In this document: piece by piece, positions 44,613 through 56,334 of the stretch
Layout of the letters: each line of letters opens with the position of its first letter
Numbering within the stretch: position 1 is the stretch's first letter
From: an uncultured Pelagibacteraceae bacterium
GTDB lineage: Bacteria; Pseudomonadota; Alphaproteobacteria; Pelagibacterales; Pelagibacteraceae
Assembly: GCA_902595375.1 (NCBI GenBank)
Contig: CACJPW010000002.1
Location: 77,745 to 141,744 of the forward strand
DNA: 64,000 bases
Direction: 5' to 3'
Position numbers and translations under genes: made by a program
Notes under the pieces: model-generated
Told to the model about the DNA's origin: nothing
The model's database searches: none
The model's input: only the letters and a program-made list of their open reading frames with translations

Positions 44613-46355
44613 TTATCTCAATTGTTTTTCATAAAGCGATTTATACTCATTACAGTCATTTATTAAATTTACGTGTTTACCTGAATTAATTATATTTCCG
44701 TCTTTTACTACAAAAATCTTATCTGCTTTATGAATTGTCGATAATCTATGAGCAATAACAAGTGTAGTTTTATTTTTAATTAAATTTAAAATTGCGTTTT
44801 GAACTATTTGTTCAGACTCTGCATCTAAAGAGGAAGTTGCTTCATCTAATAGTATAATTGGAGATTCTTTTAGTATCGCTCTAGCAATAGATATCCTCTG
44901 CTTTTGTCCTCCAGATAATCTTACACCATTTTCACCAATTAATGTGTCGTATCCATTTGGAAGTTTTTGAATAAATTCATCTGCTGCTGCAAATTTACAC
45001 GCAGTTTCAATTTCTTCCTGTCTAGCATTATTTTTTGCATATGAAATATTATTTTTGATCGTATCATCGAATAATATTACGTCTTGACTAACTAGCGATA
45101 AATTTTTTCTTAAAGATTTAAGCGAAACTTTTTTTATGTCTTGTTTGTCAATTTCTATTTTTCCTTCGATTGGATCATAAAATCTTGGAAGTAAATTAAT
45201 TATTGTACTTTTACCTGCACCACTATGTCCAACAAACGCTGCCATAGTATTTCCTTGAATATTTAAATCTATATTTTTTATAGCCTGAGCTTTAGTAGTT
45301 GCATATTTAAAACTTACATTTTTAAAATTTATTTCAGAATTTTTTATTTTAAGCTCCGGATTATTCCTATCCTCAAAGATTTGAATTTTTTTATCTATAA
45401 CCTCACTTATTCTTTTAAAAGCAGTTGCCCCTTGATAAACTGCCATATTTATAGTCGCTAATGATCTAATTGGTTGATAAGCCAACATCATTGCTGCCAG
45501 AAAAGAAAAGAAATTATTTACTTGTAATTCGCCAGAGGAAATTAATTTACCTGAAAAGAAAATAAAACCTGCTATCATAATACCAGTTAAGATTTCCATT
45601 ATTGGAGTTGCTCTTATAAGTACATTTGAAATTTTAATATTTTTTTCAACGAGATCATCTATTTTACTTTTTGCATTTTCTGTCTCAGAGTCCTCTTTTT
45701 GATAAATTCGTATCATTTTAGAGCCACGTATAATCTCAGATAAGAAAGCGATTAATTTTCCAGAGGACTCTCCAGCTTTTCCAGTAGCTTTTCCGATTCT
45801 TTTCCCCAGAGATTTTGCCAACCCTGCTGCAAGAGGCATCATAAGTAGAGCGAATAAAGCGAGTTTCCAATTTTGATAAAACATAAGTGCCACTAAAGCA
45901 ATTACTGTAAAAGTATCTTTCATAATATTTAAGACTGCTGAACTAACAAGATTTTGTATTTGGTGTGCATCGTACATAATATTGGAAATATACTTACCCG
46001 AGTGCCTATTTTCTAAAGTTTGAATATCAGTGATTAAAATATTGTTTGCTATCCTTTTTTTTAATTCTCCAGCTACCTCTTCGCCAACTCTAATAATATT
46101 TATTCTAGCAAAGTATAATGAAAGACCTTTGCTGGAAAAAGCGACAACAATCAACAAAGGAATTAACCAAGCAAATGTTTTATCATTTTCTAAAAAAATC
46201 TTTTTTACTGCAGGATCAAGAAGCCATGCTATTCCAGAAGTACTACCTGCAACCACAATTGAGAGAAGTAAAGCTAGAAAAATTTTACCCATGTGTTTTT
46301 TAACATATTCTTTGTACATTCTAGATAAGATTTTTTTTAATTCTTTAAATTCCAT
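44613..46355 (-). CDS. msbA: lipid A exporter MsbA, ABC transporter
   Basis: 580 residues: six-helix membrane domain (about 20-310) and ATPase with Walker A GHSGAGKST, Q-loop VSQDVILFDDT, signature LSGGQKQRISIARAIL, Walker B IILLDEATSSLD, H-loop AHRLST. Flips lipid A core across the inner membrane. First of the lipid A run, 2 bp after ubiA. Confidence 0.93.
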   Translation of the reverse strand: MEFKELKKILSRMYKEYVKKHMGKIFLALLLSIVVAGSTSGIAWLLDPAVKKIFLENDKTFAWLIPLLIVVAFSSKGLSLYFARINIIRVGEEVAGELKKRIANNILITDIQTLENRHSGKYISNIMYDAHQIQNLVSSAVLNIMKDTFTVIALVALMFYQNWKLALFALLMMPLAAGLAKSLGKRIGKATGKAGESSGKLIAFLSEIIRGSKMIRIYQKEDSETENAKSKIDDLVEKNIKISNVLIRATPIMEILTGIMIAGFIFFSGKLISSGELQVNNFFSFLAAMMLAYQPIRSLATINMAVYQGATAFKRISEVIDKKIQIFEDRNNPELKIKNSEINFKNVSFKYATTKAQAIKNIDLNIQGNTMAAFVGHSGAGKSTIINLLPRFYDPIEGKIEIDKQDIKKVSLKSLRKNLSLVSQDVILFDDTIKNNISYAKNNARQEEIETACKFAAADEFIQKLPNGYDTLIGENGVRLSGGQKQRISIARAILKESPIILLDEATSSLDAESEQIVQNAILNLIKNKTTLVIAHRLSTIHKADKIFVVKDGNIINSGKHVNLINDCNEYKSLYEKQLR

Positions 46356-46357
46356 TA

Positions 46358-47218
46358 TTAAATACTAGTAGTTAAGATTGCTAAAAAAAGTAACATACCT
46401 GATAGATTATTTAATTTAAAAGACTTTAGACAAGAAATAGGATTTGATAACCTAAAATTTCTAATTTGAAAAATCAAACTTAAAATGAAAAGAATAAGAA
46501 ATACAGTAAATAAATTTAAACCTACATCATTTTGAAATAAGTAACTTACTAGTGTAACACTCGTTAAGTAACATATTGCAACAAACATTTTTATATTTTT
46601 CTTAAATTTTATTGACGTTGATTTCAGACCAATGATTTCATCGTCTGAAATATCCTGTCCTCCATAGATGGTGTCATAACCCAATGTCCAAAATATGGCC
46701 GATAGATAAAGTAAGAATATTTCAATAGAAATATTATTATTTATGGAAGCCCAAGCCATTATTATTCCCCAATTAAAAGTCAAACCCAAGAAAAGTTGAG
46801 GCCAGTATGTTACTCTTTTCATAAATGGGTAACTGAAAGCTAAGAACATTGAACCCATACCAAGTAGAATTGTTGTTAAATTAAACTGTATTAAAATAAA
46901 AAAAGCAGTAATACATAAAATAAATACATATAAAAAAGATAGATTAACTGAAATTCTACCAGAAGCGATTGGCCTTCCTTTAGTCCTTTCAACTTTTTTA
47001 TCGAATTCTTTATCAGCTATGTCATTAAAAATACATCCAGCACTCCGCATTAAAACTGAACCTAAAAAAAATAAAAATAAATAATAAAAAAATAAATTTA
47101 TGTCCTCTGTAATAATATTTGTGTATGCTAATCCCCAAGAGCATGGCCAAAATAGAAGCATAAAACCTATAGGCTTGTTAATTCTTGTTAAATCGATAAA
47201 TATTTTTAAATGGTTCAT
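46358..47218 (-). CDS. ubiA: 4-hydroxybenzoate polyprenyltransferase UbiA
   Basis: 286 residues, about eight helices. Aspartate-rich motifs NDIADKEFDKKVERTKGRP (NDxxD) and DTIYGGQDISDDE (second DxxxD). Attaches the polyprenyl tail in ubiquinone synthesis, which feeds the respiratory chain that ends in the aa3 oxidase below. Divergent from the DUF2721 gene. Confidence 0.93.
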   Translation of the reverse strand: MNHLKIFIDLTRINKPIGFMLLFWPCSWGLAYTNIITEDINLFFYYLFLFFLGSVLMRSAGCIFNDIADKEFDKKVERTKGRPIASGRISVNLSFLYVFILCITAFFILIQFNLTTILLGMGSMFLAFSYPFMKRVTYWPQLFLGLTFNWGIIMAWASINNNISIEIFLLYLSAIFWTLGYDTIYGGQDISDDEIIGLKSTSIKFKKNIKMFVAICYLTSVTLVSYLFQNDVGLNLFTVFLILFILSLIFQIRNFRLSNPISCLKSFKLNNLSGMLLFLAILTTSI

Positions 47219-47271
47219 GAAATATTACTTGTAAATACCAAACACTAATTACATAATCAATTTGATTCGCT

Positions 47272-47682
47272 ATGGATATTGATTACACAGTAGCAGCTTT
47301 AATGTTTCCAGCTATACCATTGATGATGACAATGTATAGTAATAGATTTCATACTCTTAGTGCTTTAATTAGAAAATTACATGATCAATATACCTTTGAA
47401 AAAAAAATACCTCCAGAATGGGAAAATCAATTACATGTTTTAAATAAGAGAACTAATTATCTCAAATATGTAATGGGTTTTTCCTCTTTTGGTTTTTTAT
47501 TTAATATGCTTACAGTTTTGCTGCTTTATTTAGATTACATATTATTCGCTAGACTTAGTTTTGCATCATGTTGTATTTGCATGATTTTTTCTATTTTTCT
47601 TTTTTTACAAGAAGTAAGATTGTCAAATGCAGCTTTGAAACTTCATTTAAGCGACATGGATTCTATGAAAAAAGATCTTTAG
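47272..47682 (+). CDS. DUF2721 membrane protein
   Basis: 136 residues, three helices (about 7-20, 63-87, 92-115). An early proline in FPAIPLMM and RFHTLSALIRKLHDQY match DUF2721. Function unknown. It ends with a 4 bp overlap with convergent DUF1289. Confidence 0.8.
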   Translation: MDIDYTVAALMFPAIPLMMTMYSNRFHTLSALIRKLHDQYTFEKKIPPEWENQLHVLNKRTNYLKYVMGFSSFGFLFNMLTVLLLYLDYILFARLSFASCCICMIFSIFLFLQEVRLSNAALKLHLSDMDSMKKDL

Positions 47683-47945
47683 TCCTTTTTTTCTAAAGCA
47701 TTTTTTTTATATATTGAAATACCTTTAAAAGTTTTATGCTCATAAGAAGTATTAAAAGTTTCAAGTTGCCAGCCCTTCATTCTTTCTCTTAATTGTTTTA
47801 GGTTTTCTTCTTTCCAATATTCACTTGTAGTCTCATGCTTCCATTTTTTTTTTTCAATATTTGTCCTGGCGCAACCGTAACAAAAACCAGTAACAGGATC
47901 CGTCTTGCAGATACTAATACAAGGCGATATAATTTTATTCTTCAT
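47679..47945 (-). CDS. DUF1289 Cys-rich protein
   Basis: 88 residues. SPCISICKTDPVTGFCYGCART (four cysteines) and a tryptophan-rich segment follow the DUF1289 pattern, probably a small metal-binding domain. Function unknown. Six bp after the quinone oxidoreductase gene. Confidence 0.88.
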   Translation of the reverse strand: MKNKIISPCISICKTDPVTGFCYGCARTNIEKKKWKHETTSEYWKEENLKQLRERMKGWQLETFNTSYEHKTFKGISIYKKNALEKKD

Positions 47946-47951
47946 TTTTGA

Positions 47952-48926
47952 TTATGGAATAATAACTGCTGGACCTAGCAATTTTCTGGACTCCAAATCT
48001 CTATGAGCTTGGGTAACTTCTGATAATTTATACTCTTTGGAAATTTTAATTTTAATTTTACCAAATTTAACTTTTTCGAATATTTCGTCTGCACCAGCTT
48101 GTAATTCTTTAGGATTAGTAAAAAAATGACCAATTGTTGGTCTTGTTAGGTAAAGGCTTTTTGACTGAATATCTTTGAAAACGTTTACAGGATCTAAAGG
48201 CCCTGAAGCATTGCCAAAACTAATCATTACACCTCTGGGTTTCAAGCATGATAATGAACCTTGAAAAGTTTTTTTTCCAACACCATCAAAAACTGCAGGC
48301 ACTCCCTCATTTTTTGTAATTTTCATTACCTCTTTAGCAAAATCATCTTTAGAGTAATTTATTATATGTGCATAACCATTTTCTCTAGCAACACTAATTT
48401 TTTCTTCAGATCCAACTGTTCCTATGACTTTTGCTCCAATACTATTTGCCCATTGAGCAAATATCTGCCCCACTCCTCCCGCGGCAGCATGAAATAAAAC
48501 CGTTTCACCAGCTTTTAATGAGTAGGTTTGTTTTAAAAGATAATGTGTTGTTAAACCTTTAGTCATTAATGTTGCAGCTAATTTTAATGATATACCCTCC
48601 GGTAATTTAACTGCAATTTTTTCAGGGATAATTCTTTGTTGAGAGTATGCACCTATTGGCATAGATGCATAAGCAATGTGGTCACCTTTACTGAACCTTT
48701 TTACGTTAGACCCAACCTCATCAATTTTACCAGCTGCTTCCAATCCAATCCCACTTGGTAGTTTAAGAGGATATAAACCAGACCTATGATAAGTATCTAT
48801 AAAGTTTAACCCGATAGCATGATTTGTGACTTTAATTTCGTCTGGACCTGGTGAGCCAACTTTCACATCTTCAATACCTAGTACCTCTGGTCCTCCGTTG
48901 CTTCTGATGATTATTGATTTTGGCAT
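47952..48926 (-). CDS. qor: zinc-less quinone oxidoreductase (Qor family)
   Basis: 324 residues, MDR superfamily: GLNFIDTYHRSGLYP, SGIGLEAAGKIDEVG, NADPH loop AAAGGVGQIFAQWA, GRPTIGHF-like RPTIGHFF. Reduces quinones or reactive enones using NADPH. Lies in a minus-strand run with pirin, a HAD enzyme and a CDGSH protein. Confidence 0.9.
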   Translation of the reverse strand: MPKSIIIRSNGGPEVLGIEDVKVGSPGPDEIKVTNHAIGLNFIDTYHRSGLYPLKLPSGIGLEAAGKIDEVGSNVKRFSKGDHIAYASMPIGAYSQQRIIPEKIAVKLPEGISLKLAATLMTKGLTTHYLLKQTYSLKAGETVLFHAAAGGVGQIFAQWANSIGAKVIGTVGSEEKISVARENGYAHIINYSKDDFAKEVMKITKNEGVPAVFDGVGKKTFQGSLSCLKPRGVMISFGNASGPLDPVNVFKDIQSKSLYLTRPTIGHFFTNPKELQAGADEIFEKVKFGKIKIKISKEYKLSEVTQAHRDLESRKLLGPAVIIP

Positions 48927-48947
48927 CTTCTGAAAATACTTTACCTT

Positions 48948-49790
48948 TTAATATTTAGCAAATGTTCCGTTATTGTAATCTTGAATTGCCTCAAGTATTT
49001 CAGCTTTTGTATTCATTACAAACGGACCGCCTCTTGCTATAGGCTCACCAATTGGCTTACCTGCTATAAATAAAAACTCAGATTTTTTGCGTGCTATAAT
49101 TTTTATTTTAGTGCCTCGCTGTAGTAATATTAAGTTTGAGTCAGCTGTTTTGTTGTGGGCTTTTTCTCCTACGTTTAATTCTCCTTTTAATAAGTATACA
49201 AAAGAGTTATGTCCTGAAGGTACATCAAAATGAAATTCTTTACCTTCATTCAAAATTATATGAAAATAAATGGGTTCAACGTTATGATTTTTTTCAGGCC
49301 CTTCAGCTTTTTTGTATTTACCTGCAATTACTTTTACAATTTTCTCACTATCTTTGTGTTCTCCAAGTTCATTTCCTTTAATATAAAGATATTCTGGCTT
49401 ATTCTTTTTCATTTTAGCCGGCATGTTTATCCATAGCTGAAAGCCTAATAACTTACCTTCTTTCATAGCAGGCATTTCGGAATGAATAATTCCCCTCCCA
49501 GTTTTCATCCATTGCACATCTCCAGATGTCATTACACCTTTAGCTCCAGTGCTATCTTGATGTTCAAACTCTCCGTTTAACATATAAGTTACTGTTTCTA
49601 TTCCTCTATGTGGATGAGGAGGAAAACCAGCGACATAATCATCTTTGTTTTCAGAACCAAATTCATCAAGCATTAAGAATGGATCGATATATTCTGCTTC
49701 TGGAGTTCCTATGCTTCTTTTTAATTTTACTCCTGCGCCATCTGATGCGTTTAAGGCCTTAATAATTTTTTTTACTTCAATTTGTGACAT
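48948..49790 (-). CDS. pirin family protein
   Basis: 280 residues, bicupin. HPHRGIETVTYMLNGE (His-x-His metal site and Glu), GDVQWMKTGRGIIHSE, and C-terminal cupin with GKPIGEPIARGGPFVMN. Some pirins are quercetin dioxygenases; substrate unknown. ATG 49790 is used; an upstream in-frame TTG at 49808 is unlikely. Confidence 0.92.
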   Translation of the reverse strand: MSQIEVKKIIKALNASDGAGVKLKRSIGTPEAEYIDPFLMLDEFGSENKDDYVAGFPPHPHRGIETVTYMLNGEFEHQDSTGAKGVMTSGDVQWMKTGRGIIHSEMPAMKEGKLLGFQLWINMPAKMKKNKPEYLYIKGNELGEHKDSEKIVKVIAGKYKKAEGPEKNHNVEPIYFHIILNEGKEFHFDVPSGHNSFVYLLKGELNVGEKAHNKTADSNLILLQRGTKIKIIARKKSEFLFIAGKPIGEPIARGGPFVMNTKAEILEAIQDYNNGTFAKY

Positions 49791-49811
49791 ACAAATATTT
49801 ATAGCCAAAGT

Positions 49812-50474
49812 TTAAACTATATCAAGTAGCTGCGTTAAATTGCTGATTTCATTATCTGGTTTAAAATCGAGAATATCGAATACTGAGTTATATCTATTTA
49901 CCCAGATGGAATTATATCCAAAGTTTCCACCTCCTGAAACATCCCATGTATTTGCGCTCAAAAAAGTAATTTCTTCTGATCTAATTTTATATTTTTTGAC
50001 CGGTAGTTCGTAAACTCTTTTGTCAGGTTTATAAATTTTTACTTCTTCAACAGAAAAAAGATCATCAAATAGATTATTTAAATTATTACTTTCAACTAAT
50101 TCATTTAGAAGATCAGGTGTGCCGTTAGAAAGTATTGCAAGTTTAAAATTTTTCTTTTTTAAATCTTTTAAAACTGATTTTACTTCGGGATAAGGAGATA
50201 AAATTTTGTAAAGACTTAGCAACTCATTTTTCATATTTTTGTTAATATTGAAAACTTTCATAGATTTATCCAAACTGTCCTCAGTGATACCCAAAAAATT
50301 TTTATGCCTTTTCATTAAACTTCTAAGCCAAGTATACTCAAGCTGAGTAGCCCTCCAAAAATTTGCAAATGACTCCCACTTATTTCCAATTTTATCTTTA
50401 CACTTTTCAGCAGCTGAATTGACATCGAACAACGTACCGTAAGCGTCAAAAACCACTGCTTTTGTTTTCATCAT
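49812..50474 (-). CDS. L-2-haloacid dehalogenase-like HAD hydrolase
   Basis: 220 residues, haloacid dehalogenase type II. Nucleophile in VFDAYGTLFDV, LSNGTPDLL, KPDKRVYEL, and FLSANTWDVSGGGNFGYNSIWVNR near the end, a run specific to L-2-haloacid dehalogenases. It may split 2-haloacids made in the sea or act as a phosphatase. One base from the CDGSH gene. Confidence 0.85.
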   Translation of the reverse strand: MMKTKAVVFDAYGTLFDVNSAAEKCKDKIGNKWESFANFWRATQLEYTWLRSLMKRHKNFLGITEDSLDKSMKVFNINKNMKNELLSLYKILSPYPEVKSVLKDLKKKNFKLAILSNGTPDLLNELVESNNLNNLFDDLFSVEEVKIYKPDKRVYELPVKKYKIRSEEITFLSANTWDVSGGGNFGYNSIWVNRYNSVFDILDFKPDNEISNLTQLLDIV

Positions 50475-50714
50475 TTATTTAATATTATGTGAACCATCAC
50501 ATAATGGTTGATCATTTGTTTGTTTACATGAGCAGAAAAAAACTTTTTTAGATTGTTCAGCTAAATATTTTAAAGGCGCATATTCTGTTCCTTTATGCGA
50601 ACCATCACAAAAAGGTTGCTTAGAACTAATTCCACAAGTGCACCAAAAATAAGATTTTCCCTCTAACACATCAATGCCTATTGGCGAGTCCCCGGCTTTT
50701 CTACCTTTTTTCAC
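50475..50714 (-). CDS. CDGSH iron-sulfur protein
   Basis: 79 residues, two CDGSH domains: WCTCGISSKQPFCDGSH and FCSCKQTNDQPLCDGSH, each binding a 2Fe-2S cluster through three Cys and one His. GTG start with AAAGGAGC 6 bp before it. Divergent from rsmE across 46 bp. Redox or cluster-carrier role. Confidence 0.93.
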   Translation of the reverse strand: MKKGRKAGDSPIGIDVLEGKSYFWCTCGISSKQPFCDGSHKGTEYAPLKYLAEQSKKVFFCSCKQTNDQPLCDGSHNIK

Positions 50715-50760
50715 TAAAGCTCCTTTATATCTTCAAAATTTGTTTATATTATAGATACAA

Positions 50761-51471
50761 ATGAATATTAGATTATATCATCCAGACAGTATACTAGAAA
50801 ATAATACAAGTTTGTTAAGTAAAGAGCACACTCATTACATTGTTAATGTTATGCGACTTAAAAGGGGCTCAAAATTAAATTTTTTTAATAAAAATGGAGA
50901 ATGGAAAAGCGAGATAATTTTTTTAAACAAAGATAGAGTTGAAGTCAGGTTTTTAGAAAAAATCAAAGAAGTTAATAATTTATCTAAAACTGAGCTAGCT
51001 ATTTGCTTAGTAAAAAAAAATCCAATGGATACTATTTTACAAAAAGCTACAGAGCTCGGTATAAGTAAGATTATTCCAATCGTTTCAGAAAGAACAGAAG
51101 TTAAAGAATTAAATGTTGATAGAGCAAAAAAAATAGTTATTGAAGCGACTGAACAATCTAATCAACTTGTGCCTCCGGAAATTATAGATGTAATTAATTT
51201 AAAAGATTTTTTACAAACTTTTGATGAAAACTCAAAAATTTTATTTGCGGATGTTAATTCAAAAGAAAACTTAGAAGTTGAAGATCTTAAAAATATCAAA
51301 TCTTGTTGTATATTAATTGGCCCCGAGGGTGATTTTTCTACAGCTGAACGTGAGTTAATACTTCAAAATAGAGCCGTAAAACCTTTTACGTTATCTAGAA
51401 ACATTCTAAGGTCCGATACAGCTGTAATAAGCGCGATTTCATTAGTAAATTTTATCAATAACATTCATTAA
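50761..51471 (+). CDS. rsmE: 16S rRNA (uracil1498-N3) methyltransferase RsmE
   Basis: 236 residues, SPOUT class. EHTHYIVNVMRLKRGSKLNFF at the start (PUA-like), ERTEVKEL, LIGPEGDFSTAERELI (SAM knot) and LSRNILRSDTAVISAISL end. Modifies 16S rRNA in the 30S subunit. The ctaC operon follows 51 bp on. Confidence 0.95.
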   Translation: MNIRLYHPDSILENNTSLLSKEHTHYIVNVMRLKRGSKLNFFNKNGEWKSEIIFLNKDRVEVRFLEKIKEVNNLSKTELAICLVKKNPMDTILQKATELGISKIIPIVSERTEVKELNVDRAKKIVIEATEQSNQLVPPEIIDVINLKDFLQTFDENSKILFADVNSKENLEVEDLKNIKSCCILIGPEGDFSTAERELILQNRAVKPFTLSRNILRSDTAVISAISLVNFINNIH

Positions 51472-51489
51472 TTGTCGCATTAATTGAAA

Positions 51490-51517
51490 TTGTGAAATTG
51501 TCTAAAAACTGTATAAA
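51490..51517 (+). promoter_or_regulatory. possible promoter of the cytochrome oxidase operon
   Basis: TTGTGA (51490-51495), 16 bp spacer, TATAAA (51512-51517), 5 bp before the ctaC ATG. If used, the transcript would start at or near the start codon with almost no leader. A/T-rich DNA makes such matches frequent. Confidence 0.35.
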
Positions 51518-51522
51518 AACTC

Positions 51523-53954
<2,432 letters not shown>

Positions 53955-53955
53955 A

Positions 53956-54870
53956 TTGAGCCAGATAAGTATAAAAAATAGAAACTCTAAACTTGGTTTA
54001 TCCTTAGACCTAAATTCTTTTTTCAATTTAATGAAACCAAGAGTCATGTCTTTAGTTTTATTTACTTGTATGGTTGGTTTATTAATTGCTCCAATTAATG
54101 TAGATTTTACCTCTGCATGTATCTCTCTGTTAGCTGTAGCCATAGGTTCAGGTGCGGCTGGAACACTCAACATGTGGTACGAGTCTGACTTAGATGCTTT
54201 AATGAGTAGAACTTGTTTAAGACCAATTCCAACTGGAAAAGTCAAGAAAGATCAAGCTTTATATTTTGGAATAATTTTATCCTCTTTGTCTGTGAGCATA
54301 ATCTATTTTTCAGCTAACTTAATTTCAGCAATTTTGTTAGCATCAACGATTGGTTTTTACTTTTTTGTTTATACAATTTGGTTAAAAAGGAAAACGCCAC
54401 AAAATATTGTTATCGGCGGTGCTGCTGGAGCATTACCACCAGTTATTGGATGGACAATAGCAACCGGAAATATTTCTATAGAACCGCTCATATTATTCTT
54501 AATTATCTTTTTATGGACACCATCACATTTTTGGGCGTTAAGTTTATTTAAGTCAGGTGATTATAAAAAAGCAAAAATTCCAATGCTTCCTGTAATTTCT
54601 GGAACTAAGACAACAAAGATAAATATTCTTGTTTACTCTTTGATTATGTCACCAGCAGTTTTAGCTCCGTATTTTTTCAATTTTGCTAGCACAATTTATT
54701 TAATCATAACTTCAATAATGACAATGTATTATATTTACTTATGTTTTAAATTATATAGCTCTAAAATAGCTAAGGCCTCAAACCAAATTGCAAGAAAGAT
54801 ATTTATTTACTCGATTTTTTACTTATTTTTTATTTTTTTAATTTTATTAATTGATAACATTCTAAAATAA
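53956..54870 (+). CDS. ctaB: protohaem IX farnesyltransferase CtaB
   Basis: 304 residues, UbiA superfamily, about eight helices. FNLMKPRVMSLVLFT start motif and NMWYESDLDALMSRTCLRPIPTG (N/D-x-D metal site). Makes haem O for the oxidase. TTG start one base after the ctaD stop; the next ATG (about codon 26) would cut the conserved segment. Confidence 0.92.
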   Translation: MSQISIKNRNSKLGLSLDLNSFFNLMKPRVMSLVLFTCMVGLLIAPINVDFTSACISLLAVAIGSGAAGTLNMWYESDLDALMSRTCLRPIPTGKVKKDQALYFGIILSSLSVSIIYFSANLISAILLASTIGFYFFVYTIWLKRKTPQNIVIGGAAGALPPVIGWTIATGNISIEPLILFLIIFLWTPSHFWALSLFKSGDYKKAKIPMLPVISGTKTTKINILVYSLIMSPAVLAPYFFNFASTIYLIITSIMTMYYIYLCFKLYSSKIAKASNQIARKIFIYSIFYLFFIFLILLIDNILK

Positions 54871-54871
54871 C

Positions 54872-54985
54872 ATGATGAATAAAAAGAAAAAAAATTTAAT
54901 TACTGCTTTAATATTAATCTTATTTATGATTTTTTTGTTCGCGCTAACTTTTTACAATATTGGTATTTATAATAGAGAAATATAA
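54872..54985 (+). CDS. 37-residue one-helix membrane protein (CoxF-like position)
   Basis: A short ORF between ctaB and ctaG. ATG at 54872 or 54875, lysine cluster KKKKN, then a 20-residue hydrophobic helix LITALILILFMIFLFALTFY, ending NREI. Its TAA overlaps the ctaG ATG by one base, as do coupled genes elsewhere here. Alphaproteobacterial oxidase operons often have such a small protein (CoxF) here; sequence is too short for homology, so that name is inference. Confidence 0.6.
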   Translation: MMNKKKKNLITALILILFMIFLFALTFYNIGIYNREI

Positions 54986-55536
54986 TGAATATAAGTAAAA
55001 AAAACTTAACTCCTATCGCTTTAGTATCAATATTTTTACTTATGCTAGGTTTATCTTTTGCAGCCGTTCCATTATATGATTTATTTTGCAGAGTAACGGG
55101 GTTTGGGGGAACTACTCAAAACGCAACTGAAAAAGAAATTCCAAAAATTATAGTAAATCAAGACTATAAAATGAGATTTGATACAAACATTAATAGTACT
55201 TTGGATTGGAAATTTTATCCTGAAATGAATACTTTAAACTTAAAACCAGGCGAAGTTCATACAGTTAAATTTAATGTTGAAAATCCTAGCAATGAAATTT
55301 CCTCAGGGTCGGCAACATTTAATGTGTCTCCATCACCATTTGGTATTTATCTAAACAAGATAGGCTGTTTTTGTTTTGAAAAACAAACCTTGCAACCAGG
55401 TGAAAAAAAAGAGTTTATACTAACATTTTTCTTGGATCCTAAAGTTGTTGATGATAATAAAACAAAAAATATGTCTGATGTAACGTTATCTTTTACCTTC
55501 TTTTCATCAGGCTATTACGAAAAGAGTAATACATAA
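54985..55536 (+). CDS. ctaG: cytochrome oxidase assembly protein CtaG (Cox11)
   Basis: 183 residues: N-terminal helix (about 10-28), then AAVPLYDLFCRVTGFGG, and the copper-binding C-F-C in IGCFCFEKQTLQPGE. Inserts CuB into subunit I. Overlaps ctaE by one base. Confidence 0.95.
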   Translation: MNISKKNLTPIALVSIFLLMLGLSFAAVPLYDLFCRVTGFGGTTQNATEKEIPKIIVNQDYKMRFDTNINSTLDWKFYPEMNTLNLKPGEVHTVKFNVENPSNEISSGSATFNVSPSPFGIYLNKIGCFCFEKQTLQPGEKKEFILTFFLDPKVVDDNKTKNMSDVTLSFTFFSSGYYEKSNT

Positions 55537-56327
55537 TGTCAGCGGAAAAACCAAAACACGATTATCATTTAGTTGACCCAAGTCCTTGGCCGATCTACGT
55601 TTCATTCGCTACTTTAATCTTAGCTTTTGGAGCAGTTTATTATTTCCACTCTAAAGCCCTTTGGTTACTTTTGATTGGTTTCGCGTTAGTAGTTTATGGT
55701 GCATTTATGTGGTGGAGAGATGTTATAGAAGAAGCAGAGCATCAAGGTCATCATACTCCAGTAGTTCAAATTGGACACAGGTATGGTATGACATTATTTA
55801 TTGCCTCTGAGGTAATGTTTTTTGTCGCTTGGTTCTGGGCTTTTTTTAACGCAAGTTTATTTCCACCTGACTCTATTGGTGGTATATGGCCGCCAGCAGA
55901 TATAAAAACTTTTGATCCTTGGGATATCCCATTAATTAACACTCTAATCTTATTGTTATCAGGAACTACAGTCACCTGGGCGCATCATGCAATGTTAGAA
56001 AATGACAGAAAAGGATTAGTAAATGGTTTAATTGCAACTGTATTTTTAGGATTTATATTTTCTTGCTTTCAAGCTTATGAGTATCATCACGCAACATTTA
56101 CTTTAGATGGTGGAATTTATGGTTCCACATTTTATATGTCGACTGGTTTCCATGGTTTTCATGTAATAGTAGGAACAGTTTTTCTTGCAGTTTGTTTGTT
56201 TAGATCTATGAGAGGCCACTCGACACCTCAACACCACTTTGGATTTGAAGCAGCAGCCTGGTACTGGCATTTTGTCGACGTAGTTTGGCTATTCTTATTT
56301 GCTGCGATCTATATTTGGGGAAGTTAA
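55536..56327 (+). CDS. ctaE: cytochrome c oxidase subunit III CtaE
   Basis: 263 residues, seven helices. KPKHDYHLVDPSPWPIYVS start, RYGMTLFIASEVMFFVAWFWAFF, TTVTWAHHAM, GFHGFHVIVGT and WYWHFVDVVWLFLF. A core oxidase subunit, structural and lipid-binding. Confidence 0.97.
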   Translation: MSAEKPKHDYHLVDPSPWPIYVSFATLILAFGAVYYFHSKALWLLLIGFALVVYGAFMWWRDVIEEAEHQGHHTPVVQIGHRYGMTLFIASEVMFFVAWFWAFFNASLFPPDSIGGIWPPADIKTFDPWDIPLINTLILLLSGTTVTWAHHAMLENDRKGLVNGLIATVFLGFIFSCFQAYEYHHATFTLDGGIYGSTFYMSTGFHGFHVIVGTVFLAVCLFRSMRGHSTPQHHFGFEAAAWYWHFVDVVWLFLFAAIYIWGS

Positions 56328-56334
56328 TCTCAAA

